Of a stretch of DNA of 7,657 bases, positions 1 to 5,005 are shown piece after piece. A model generated the notes under the pieces. The model ran no database searches, had not been told where the DNA came from, and was given only the letters and a program-made list of their open reading frames with translations. Every line of letters starts with the position of its first letter. Position 1 is the first letter of the stretch. A program made the position numbers and the translations under genes. The stretch is taken from NCBI GenBank assembly GCA_025350885.1, contig JANXXA010000386.1, forward strand, positions 1-7,657, given 5' to 3'. Source of the DNA: Phenylobacterium sp. (GTDB lineage Bacteria; Pseudomonadota; Alphaproteobacteria; Caulobacterales; Caulobacteraceae).

Positions 1-210
1 ACCGAAGCCTTTCTCGAGCACTACGGCCTGGCCAGCATTGGCGACCTGCCGGGCGCTGCGGAGATGCGCGCCGCCGGCCTGTTGTCGCTGGACCTGCCGG
101 CTGACTTCGCCGTCCCCGACCCCGGCGCGCTGTCGCCGGACGAAGATCCGCTGGACGCCGGCGACGCCCCGGAGTTCCACACCGACTTCCTGGGCGAGGA
201 AACCGGCTAG
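1..210 (+). CDS. scpB: ScpB, segregation and condensation protein B (3' end only)
   Basis: Only the last 69 codons and the TAG stop are in the window; the gene begins upstream. ScpB is the winged-helix partner of the kleisin ScpA in the bacterial SMC condensin, which organises and segregates the chromosome on the nucleoid. The visible start, TEAFLEHYGLASIGDLPG, followed by an AAGLLSLDLP stretch, resembles the conserved end of the second winged-helix domain of ScpB (pattern T-x-x-FLE-x-F/Y-GL-x-S-x-x-DLP). After it comes an acidic, Pro/Asp/Glu-rich tail of about 35 residues, typical of the variable ScpB C-terminus. The tatA gene follows 96 bases later on the same strand, an arrangement known in alphaproteobacteria. 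Identification rests on a short stretch but the motif is distinctive. An intact 5' part cannot be verified here. Confidence 0.85.
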   Translation, partial: TEAFLEHYGLASIGDLPGAAEMRAAGLLSLDLPADFAVPDPGALSPDEDPLDAGDAPEFHTDFLGEETG

Positions 211-227
211 CTCGGCCGGAATGTCGC

Positions 228-257
228 GTGGCGCGGCGCACGCAGACGGACTATATA
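228..257 (+). promoter_or_regulatory. Candidate promoter upstream of tatA
   Basis: The A/T island CTATATAG (251-258, a perfect 8-bp palindrome) stands out in very G+C-rich surroundings between scpB and tatA. Aligned as ACTATATA (250-257) it matches the core of the Caulobacter housekeeping -10 pattern GCTANAWC. A poor -35-like GTGGCGC lies at 228-234, 15 bases upstream. A start around 263-266 would give a leader of about 40 bases before the tatA ATG. If real, the tat genes have their own promoter and do not depend only on read-through from scpB. The -10 is reasonable and the -35 weak, so this is an inference from pattern only. Confidence 0.4.
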
Positions 258-270
258 GCGCCAGGACGAT

Positions 271-296
271 GTCGCCGGGACGCGACGGCTTAGGAG
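271..296 (+). promoter_or_regulatory. tatA leader: small hairpin and ribosome binding site
   Basis: A 5-bp inverted repeat GTCGC (271-275) / GCGAC (282-286) with a 6-base loop lies just ahead of the Shine-Dalgarno sequence AGGAG (292-296). That sequence is 10 bases upstream of the ATG at 307. The ribosome binding site is good and decides the tatA start. The hairpin leaves it exposed; its stem is short and could be chance in G+C-rich DNA. Confidence 0.45.
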
Positions 297-306
297 TTTC
301 GACGCC

Positions 307-519
307 ATGGGCGCGCTTTCCATCTGGCACATTCTGGCCGTCGTGGTCGTGGTCGCCCTGCTGTTCGGCGGGCGTGGCCGGATCAGCGGAATCATGGGCG
401 ACACCGCCAAGGGCATCAAGGCGTTCCGCGAGGGCCTGAAGGGCGAGGAAGAGGCGCACGAGGAAGAGCCGGCCAAGCCGCTGCCGAAGACCCGCGCCGG
501 CGCCAAGGCCAAGGGCTGA
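307..519 (+). CDS. tatA: TatA, pore-forming subunit of the twin-arginine translocase
   Basis: This 70-residue protein has the standard TatA design. A short N-terminal membrane helix (about residues 4-20, [18 protein letters not shown]) ends in the FG hinge. An amphipathic helix follows (about 22-45, [20 protein letters not shown]), then a charged, disordered tail rich in Glu, Lys and Ala. TatA oligomerises in the inner membrane at TatBC-substrate complexes and forms the passage for folded proteins with RR signal peptides. His8 sits where E. coli TatA has the polar Gln8; a polar residue there is characteristic. The hinge reads [13 protein letters not shown], the usual alphaproteobacterial form, not FGPKRLPELG. 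The start is fixed by AGGAG ten bases upstream. It is first of the tat genes, 58 bases before tatB. Length is at the short end for the family (E. coli 89). Confidence 0.93.
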   Translation: MGALSIWHILAVVVVVALLFGGRGRISGIMGDTAKGIKAFREGLKGEEEAHEEEPAKPLPKTRAGAKAKG

Positions 520-577
520 GCCGTCCGGCCTCGCGGGCCCGTTTCCACTGCGCCTGAAACCACGCTAAGGCACGGCC

Positions 578-1114
578 ATGTTTCCTGAAGGTCGTCTGCT
601 GGAATTCATGCTGGCCGGGATCGTGGCGTTGATCGTCGTCGGTCCCAAGGACCTGCCTGTCCTGTTGCGCAAGCTCGGCCAGTTCATGGCCCGGGTGCGG
701 GCCATGGCCGCCGAATTCCGCGCCAGCTTCGACGAGATGGCCCGCCAGTCCGAGCTCGACGAGCTGCGCAAGGAGGTCGAGGCCATGCGCAAGGGCCAGT
801 TCGGCGATGTCGCCGGTACGAGCGAGATGACCCAGACCTTCGAGGATATCAGCCAGGGCCTCAGCGACGTCGGCGTGCAGCTGAACCAGCCGGTGAGCTA
901 TCCCTATGCCTCGACGGAGGCCGCCGTCGAGATGCAGCCGCTGGCCAAGGTCCGCAAACCTCGCGCGAAGAAGCCTTCCGCCCCCAAGGCTGTCGCCAAG
1001 ACCCCCGCCGCCAAGACCCCCGCCGCCAAGTCGATTGGGCGAAAGCCCACAGCCGCGAAACCCGCAGCCAGACCGGCCGCGCGCGCCCGCAAGTCCGCAA
1101 AGACCGACGCATGA
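578..1114 (+). CDS. tatB: TatB, substrate-receptor subunit of the twin-arginine translocase
   Basis: The 178-residue protein forms with TatC the receptor complex for RR signal peptides at the inner membrane. The N-terminal membrane helix (about residues 5-21) carries Glu9, aligning with Glu8 of E. coli TatB, and ends in the diagnostic VVGPKDLPVLLRKLG motif (E. coli: VLGPQRLPVA). An amphipathic and then longer charged helical region (about 30-75) follows. The last 50 residues are a low-complexity Lys/Ala/Pro/Arg tail (for example KTPAAKTPAAK), basic and probably disordered. The start is supported by AAGG at 567-570, seven bases before the ATG, and by the MF start common in TatB. Its TGA overlaps the tatC ATG (ATGA), which suggests translational coupling and matched TatB:TatC amounts. 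E. coli TatB is 171 residues, so length is normal. Confidence 0.93.
   Translation: MFPEGRLLEFMLAGIVALIVVGPKDLPVLLRKLGQFMARVRAMAAEFRASFDEMARQSELDELRKEVEAMRKGQFGDVAGTSEMTQTFEDISQGLSDVGVQLNQPVSYPYASTEAAVEMQPLAKVRKPRAKKPSAPKAVAKTPAAKTPAAKSIGRKPTAAKPAARPAARARKSAKTDA
998..1027 (+). repeat. 15-bp tandem repeat in the tatB tail
   Basis: The 15-bp unit AAGACCCCCGCCGCC occurs twice with no mismatch (998-1012 and 1013-1027), encoding KTPAA twice. It lies in the low-complexity C-terminal tail of TatB, so copy-number change by strand slippage would stay in frame. It resembles the Lys/Ala/Pro repeats common in the disordered tails of TatA and TatB proteins. Confidence 0.8.
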
Positions 1115-2031
1115 GCGACGCCCCCGACGACGACATCGAGGCCTCGCGCGCGCCGCTGCTGGATCACCTGGTCGAACTGCGCAAGCGCCTGATCATCTGC
1201 GTGATCGCGCTGTTCATCGGCTTTATCGTCTGCTTCGTCTTCTCGACCCAGATATTCACGCTGTTGTTGCATCCCTTCAATGTGGCCTCGGGACTGCTGG
1301 CCGTCCGCGCCCAGGAGGCCAAGGGCGGTGGGGCCTTCGATGTGGTGAGTGCGCTTACCGGCGCGAAGAACATGTTCCTGGTGTTGGCCGGGCTGCGGGA
1401 GGCCCCGCCGGCCCCCGGCAACGTCACCCACCTCGTCTTCACCGCCCCGCTGGAATTCTTCTTCACCAAGGTCAAGCTCTCTGCCCTGGGCGGTGTCGCC
1501 CTGACGTTCCCGGTGCTGGCCCAGCAGGTCTACGCGTTCGTGGCGCCCGGCCTCTACAAGCGCGAGCGCCGCGCCTTCCTGCCGTTCCTGATCGCCTCGC
1601 CGGTGCTGTTCGGGCTGGGCGCGGCGATGGTCTACTTCATGATCCTGCCGTTCGTGCTCTGGTTCGCCGCGTCGCAGCAGATCGTCGAGGTCAGCGGCAT
1701 TTCGGTGAACCTGCTGCCCAAGGTTTCTGAATACTTCGACCTGGTGACCACTCTGCTGATGGCCTTCGGGCTGTGTTTTCAGTTGCCGGTGGTGCTCACC
1801 TTGCTGGGGCTGGCCGGGCTGGTGACGTCGAAGATGCTGATGGCGGGCTGGCGCTATGCGGTGGTGGCCGTGGTCGTGGTCGCAGCTATCATCACGCCAC
1901 CCGATCCGATCAGCCAGACCCTGCTGTCGATCCCGATCATCGGGCTATATTTCCTCTCCATCGGCTGCGTCTGGGTCATCGAGCGACGCCGCGGGAAGGA
2001 AGACAGCGCGCGGGACGTCGCGGTCACCTGA
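1111..2031 (+). CDS. tatC: TatC, multispanning core of the twin-arginine translocase
   Basis: TatC is the polytopic inner-membrane protein that binds the RR signal peptide. The cytoplasmic N-terminus has the family motif HLVELRKRL (19-27), with Glu22 and Arg24 matching E. coli Glu15 and Arg17. Six helices are visible at roughly 27-45, 121-141, 157-183, 206-233, 245-260 and 267-288. The cytoplasmic loop APGLYKRERR contains Glu152 (E. coli Glu103), and TPPDPISQ (262-269) matches the conserved TPPD-SQ motif. At 306 residues it is longer than E. coli TatC (258). Most of the excess is a net insertion of about 42 residues in the first periplasmic loop (about 58-105). Gln224 stands where E. coli has the intramembrane Glu170. 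It starts inside the tatB stop (ATGA) with no strong ribosome site, so it probably depends on coupling. Identity is secure; the effect of the two differences is unknown. Confidence 0.95.
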   Translation: MSDAPDDDIEASRAPLLDHLVELRKRLIICVIALFIGFIVCFVFSTQIFTLLLHPFNVASGLLAVRAQEAKGGGAFDVVSALTGAKNMFLVLAGLREAPPAPGNVTHLVFTAPLEFFFTKVKLSALGGVALTFPVLAQQVYAFVAPGLYKRERRAFLPFLIASPVLFGLGAAMVYFMILPFVLWFAASQQIVEVSGISVNLLPKVSEYFDLVTTLLMAFGLCFQLPVVLTLLGLAGLVTSKMLMAGWRYAVVAVVVVAAIITPPDPISQTLLSIPIIGLYFLSIGCVWVIERRRGKEDSARDVAVT

Positions 2032-2046
2032 TCACTTCCCTTGAAT

Positions 2047-2091
2047 GGGCGGCGCAGCTTGGCGCCCCTGCCGACGCGCTCTAGAGAGAGC
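2047..2091 (+). other. tatC-serS gap with two small hairpins
   Basis: The 86-base gap holds two short inverted repeats. One is GGCGC (2051-2055) / GCGCC (2062-2066) with loop AGCTTG. The other is GCTCT (2078-2082) / AGAGC (2087-2091) with loop AGAG. Neither is followed by a T-run, so there is no classical intrinsic terminator. They may mark the tat 3' end or the serS leader, or be chance. I see no convincing -35/-10 pair. No Shine-Dalgarno sequence lies close to the serS ATG; the nearest purine run, AGAGAGAG, is about 27 bases away. Confidence 0.3.
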
Positions 2092-2117
2092 CGCTTGCCT
2101 CCCACATTGCGGCGTCC

Positions 2118-3404
2118 ATGCACGACATCCGAGCCCTTCGCGAAAACCCTGCGCCCTACGTCAAAGGCTGGGACGCGAGAGGGCTGTCGGGTTCGGCGCT
2201 GGTGGCGCAGATACTTGAGCTCGACACCCGGCTGCGCGCCGCCCAGCACGGCTGGCAGACCGCCCAGGCCGAACGCAACGACGCCTCGAAAAAGATCGGC
2301 GCCGCCAAGGCCGCCAGGGATGAGGCTGAGGCCGCGCGCCTGATGGCCCAGGTCGAGACACTGAAGGCTGTGCTGGATACCGAGAGCGAAGCCGAGCGGA
2401 CCGCAGGCCAGGCGCTGAACGACCTGCTGGCCGGACTGCCGAACATTCCGGCGTCCGACGTGCCGAGCGGCAAGGATGAGCACGCCAACGTCGAAGTCCG
2501 CCGCTGGGGGACGCCGTTCGCGATTTCCAACCCCAAGGATCACGTCGATCTCGGCGAGGGACTGGGGCTGCTGGATTTCGAGGCGGCGGTGCGGATGAGC
2601 GGCTCGCGGTTCGTGGTGCTGAAGGGCGAGCTGGCGCGGCTGGAACGGGCGCTCGGCCAGTTCATGCTGGACTTTCAGACCACTGAGCATGGCTACACCG
2701 AGGTCTCGCCGCCCCTGCTGGTCAATGACGCCTCTGCTTACGGCACCGACAAGCTGCCGAAGTTTGCCGACGATCTGTTCCGGACCACCGACGGCCGCTG
2801 GCTGATCCCCACCGCCGAGGTGCCGCTGACCAGTCTGGTGATGGGCCAGATCGTCCCGCAGGACGACCTGCCGCTCCGCTACACCGCGCTCACCCCCTGC
2901 TTCCGCTCCGAGGCCGGGGCGTCGGGGCGCGATACCCGGGGCATGATCCGCCAGCACCAGTTCTACAAGGTCGAGCTGGTCTCGATCGTCGAGCCCGACA
3001 CGTCGGACGAAGAGCACGAACGGATGGTCGGATGTGCCGAGGCGGTGCTGAAGCGGCTGGAACTGCCGTTCCGCACCATGCTGCTGTGTACGGGCGACAT
3101 GGGGTTTGGGGCGAAGAAGACCTACGACCTGGAGGTCTGGCTGCCGTCCGAGGGGCGCTATCGCGAGATCAGCTCCTGTTCCAACTGCGGGGATTTCCAG
3201 GCCCGGCGCATGGACGCCCGCACTAAGGCCGCCGGCGAGAAGGGCACGCGGTTCGTCCACACCCTGAACGGCTCGGGTCTGGCGGTCGGCCGCACGCTGG
3301 TGGCGCTGATGGAGAACTACCAGGACGAGGACGGCCGCATCGCCATCCCGCAGGCGCTGCACCCCTATCTGCCGGGCCTGACCCACATCGGGGGGAAAGC
3401 TTGA
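2118..3404 (+). CDS. serS: Seryl-tRNA synthetase
   Basis: This cytoplasmic class II enzyme charges tRNA-Ser with serine using ATP, and also charges tRNA-Sec where present. The 428 residues match the usual bacterial length (E. coli 430). It begins [11 protein letters not shown], the typical SerRS start. A charged Ala/Glu-rich region (about 27-105) forms the antiparallel coiled-coil arm that grips the long variable arm of tRNA-Ser. The catalytic domain shows the serine-binding TAE (232-234), motif 2 ([17 protein letters not shown], about 259-275, Arg263) and motif 3 ([11 protein letters not shown], about 384-394, Arg392). No in-frame ATG, GTG or TTG lies between this ATG and the upstream TAG at 2082, so the start is firm despite lacking a nearby ribosome binding site. 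It follows tatC by 86 bases and precedes surE by 25, suggesting a serS-surE-pcm transcript. No key residue appears to be missing. Confidence 0.97.
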   Translation: MHDIRALRENPAPYVKGWDARGLSGSALVAQILELDTRLRAAQHGWQTAQAERNDASKKIGAAKAARDEAEAARLMAQVETLKAVLDTESEAERTAGQALNDLLAGLPNIPASDVPSGKDEHANVEVRRWGTPFAISNPKDHVDLGEGLGLLDFEAAVRMSGSRFVVLKGELARLERALGQFMLDFQTTEHGYTEVSPPLLVNDASAYGTDKLPKFADDLFRTTDGRWLIPTAEVPLTSLVMGQIVPQDDLPLRYTALTPCFRSEAGASGRDTRGMIRQHQFYKVELVSIVEPDTSDEEHERMVGCAEAVLKRLELPFRTMLLCTGDMGFGAKKTYDLEVWLPSEGRYREISSCSNCGDFQARRMDARTKAAGEKGTRFVHTLNGSGLAVGRTLVALMENYQDEDGRIAIPQALHPYLPGLTHIGGKA

Positions 3405-3429
3405 ACCTCTCAATTTCCGCAGGGTTTAA

Positions 3430-4203
3430 GTGAGAATCCTGCTCACCAACGACGACGGGATCCATGCCGAGGGGCTGGCGGCGCTGGAGCGGATCGCGGC
3501 GCGGCTGTCCGACGATGTGTGGATCTGTGCGCCGGAGTACGAGCAGTCCGGCGCCGGCCGGGCGCTGACCCTGGCCGACCCGATCCGCGTGCGGCGCCTG
3601 GACGCGCGGCGATTTTCGACCACCGGCACGCCGACCGATTGCGTGCTGATGGGCCTGAACACCCTTGTCGAGGGCAAGCGGCCGGACCTCGTGCTGTCGG
3701 GCGTCAACCGCGGCGCGAACCTGGCAGAGGACGTGACCATGTCGGGCACGGTGGCCGGCGCCATCGAGGCCATGGCGCTGGGCGTCCCGGGCATCGCGCT
3801 GTCGCAGATGGGTTTCCATGATCCGGACCCCAGCTACGCCCCCGCCGTAGCCTTCGCACCTGGCATCATCAGGACCCTGGTGGACGCCGGCTGGGCAAGC
3901 GACGTGGTGATGAACATCAACTTCCCGGCCGGAGATGTCGCGTCGATCACCGAGGTTGAGGTCACCCGCCAGGGCTTTCGCGACGCCCACATCCGCCACG
4001 CGGAAAAACGCACCGACCTGCGCGGCCGCGATTACTACTGGATGGGGTTCCGCCAGGAGCGGTCCAAGCCCGCCGACGGCACCGACCTTCGCGCGCTCTA
4101 CGAGGGCCGCATCTCGGTAACGCCGCTGCACATCGACCTGACCCACATGCCCAGCGTCCACGCGCTGAAAGCGGTGCTGGGCGGCGTCCCGCCGAAGCTC
4201 TGA
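3430..4203 (+). CDS. surE: SurE, 5'/3'-nucleotidase (survival protein)
   Basis: SurE is a metal-dependent phosphatase that removes phosphate from nucleoside 5'- and 3'-monophosphates, and from short polyphosphate in E. coli. It is linked to survival in stationary phase. The 257 residues begin [10 protein letters not shown], the hallmark motif, with Asp8 and Asp9 as metal ligands. Ser40 in [13 protein letters not shown] and Asn93 in [22 protein letters not shown] complete the expected metal and phosphate site. The GTG start is set by a stop (TAA, 3427-3429) immediately upstream in frame and by GCAGGG (3419-3424) at normal spacing. pcm begins one base after its TGA, the classical surE-pcm pairing, which implies co-transcription and likely translational coupling. 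Length agrees with E. coli SurE (253). Confidence 0.96.
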   Translation: MRILLTNDDGIHAEGLAALERIAARLSDDVWICAPEYEQSGAGRALTLADPIRVRRLDARRFSTTGTPTDCVLMGLNTLVEGKRPDLVLSGVNRGANLAEDVTMSGTVAGAIEAMALGVPGIALSQMGFHDPDPSYAPAVAFAPGIIRTLVDAGWASDVVMNINFPAGDVASITEVEVTRQGFRDAHIRHAEKRTDLRGRDYYWMGFRQERSKPADGTDLRALYEGRISVTPLHIDLTHMPSVHALKAVLGGVPPKL

Positions 4204-4204
4204 C

Positions 4205-4867
4205 GTGTCCAAACCTCCGCACAAGGACACCCACGAGACCCAGCTGGCGCGCCTGATCCTGGCCCTGCGCTCACAGGGCGTCACCGAGCCGGCGGTGCTC
4301 GGCGCCATCGAGACCACGCCCCGGCCGCTGTTCACCCAGGATCTGTTCAAGGATCGCGCCTTCGAGGACTCGGCCCTGCCGATCGCCTGTGGCCAGACCA
4401 TCAGCCAGCCGTTCATCGTCGGCCTGATGACCCAGGCGCTGAAGGTCGACAGGCGCGACCGGGTGCTGGAGATCGGCACCGGGTCGGGCTACCAGACGAC
4501 GATCCTCTCCAAGCTCTCGCGGCTGGTCTATACCGTGGAGCGCTACCGGACCCTGATGCGTGACGCCGAGGCGCGCTTCAGGACGCTGGGTCTGACCAAT
4601 GTGATCACCCGGTTCGGCGATGGCGGGGAGGGATGGCCCGAACAGGCGCCCTTTGACCGCATTATGGTCACAGCCGCGGCGTCAGATGAACCCAAGGCCC
4701 TGCTGGCCCAGCTCAAGCCGGGCGGCGTGCTCGTGGCGCCCATCGGCAAGGGGCCGGTGCAGAGCCTGCGGCGCTACACCAGTGACGGGAAGGGTGGATT
4801 TGTGTTCGAGGCCCTGACCGACGTCCGCTTCGTGCCGCTGCTCGATGGGGTGGCCAAGGAACTCTAA
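4205..4867 (+). CDS. pcm: Protein-L-isoaspartate O-methyltransferase
   Basis: Pcm transfers a methyl group from S-adenosylmethionine to the carboxyl of L-isoaspartate, starting repair of age-damaged asparagine and aspartate in cytoplasmic proteins. The 220 residues include ALPIACGQTISQPFIVGLMT (57-76), the family's substrate-binding signature. SAM motif I, VLEIGTGSGYQT, is at 87-98, with acidic Glu112 ending the next strand (YTVE) where it should contact the ribose. FDRIMVTAAASDEP (150-163) and KPGGVLVAPIG (171-181) follow, and the ending DVRFVPLLDG matches E. coli VRFVPLVKG. The GTG start directly after the surE stop has no good ribosome site of its own, which fits coupled translation. E. 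coli Pcm is 208 residues; the extra ones are a short charged N-terminal extension. A 138-base gap separates it from dipM. Confidence 0.95.
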   Translation: MSKPPHKDTHETQLARLILALRSQGVTEPAVLGAIETTPRPLFTQDLFKDRAFEDSALPIACGQTISQPFIVGLMTQALKVDRRDRVLEIGTGSGYQTTILSKLSRLVYTVERYRTLMRDAEARFRTLGLTNVITRFGDGGEGWPEQAPFDRIMVTAAASDEPKALLAQLKPGGVLVAPIGKGPVQSLRRYTSDGKGGFVFEALTDVRFVPLLDGVAKEL

Positions 4868-4885
4868 CGAAGACGTGCTGAGCCA

Positions 4886-4912
4886 CGCCAGTTTGCGGGT
4901 TGGCGCGACTGG
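4886..4912 (+). other. Candidate hairpin downstream of pcm
   Basis: CGCCA (4886-4890) can pair with TGGCG (4901-4905) across a 10-base loop. Alternatively CCAGT (4888-4892) can pair with ACTGG (4908-4912). The two pairings share bases and exclude each other. Neither is followed by a T-run. This may be a weak or Rho-assisted end of the serS-surE-pcm transcript, or chance. Confidence is low because the stems are only 5 bp. Confidence 0.25.
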
Positions 4913-4915
4913 GGC

Positions 4916-4949
4916 GGTTAACCCATCATCAACCTTAACGCCCCGACTC
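4916..4949 (+). promoter_or_regulatory. Candidate control region of dipM: TTAA dyad and GANTC site
   Basis: A/T-rich elements cluster in an otherwise G+C-rich gap. GGTTAACC (4916-4923) is a perfect palindrome. GTTAA (4917-4921) and TTAAC (4935-4939) form an inverted repeat 13 bases apart, and GACTC (4945-4949) is a GANTC site. In Caulobacterales, CtrA binds TTAA-N7-TTAA and half sites resembling TTAACCAT. The methylase CcrM modifies GANTC, which GcrA reads at cell-cycle promoters. Here the spacing is N13, not N7, so this is not a standard CtrA box, although TTAACCCAT is close to a half site. Cell-cycle control of a division gene is plausible but inferred. Confidence 0.35.
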
Positions 4950-4951
4950 AT

Positions 4952-5000
4952 CCACCTTCTTCCGGCCACCACCTTCTTCCGGCCACCCCTGCTTCCGGAG
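4952..5000 (+). repeat. 17-bp tandem repeat in front of dipM
   Basis: The unit CCACCTTCTTCCGGCCA occurs twice with no mismatch (4952-4968 and 4969-4985). A shortened third copy (CCCCTGCTTCCGGAG, 4986-5000) shares the CTTCCGG core; cores lie at 4959, 4976 and 4992. The last copy runs into the ribosome binding site GGAG (4997-5000), five bases before the dipM ATG at 5006. The array therefore lies in the leader or over the promoter of dipM and could bind a factor or vary in copy number. Confidence 0.85.
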
Positions 5001-5005
5001 CGGCA

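Noticed and set aside
527..539. GGCC-TCGCG-GGCC hairpin between tatA and tatB as an attenuator
   Set aside because: Only a 4-bp stem in G+C-rich DNA followed by a three-T stretch; too weak to claim, although lower tatB than tatA expression would be biologically sensible.
906..1730. A 274-codon plus-strand frame overlapping tatB and tatC
   Set aside because: Pro/Arg-rich out-of-frame reading of tatB and tatC, both of which have clear family motifs in their own frames.
1854..3413. A 519-codon open frame on the minus strand across serS and the end of tatC
   Set aside because: It lies opposite the undoubted serS gene, has no recognisable domain, and is rich in Arg, Gln, His and Gly as expected for the reverse of G+C-rich coding DNA. 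Long antisense frames are common at this composition.
3223..4479. A 418-codon minus-strand open frame opposite surE and the ends of serS and pcm
   Set aside because: It spans three well-identified plus-strand genes, shows no family motif, and has the same shadow composition.
4918..4938. Canonical CtrA box in front of dipM
   Set aside because: The TTAA elements are 13 bases apart, not 7, so it does not meet the TTAA-N7-TTAA consensus; kept only as a weaker regulatory candidate.
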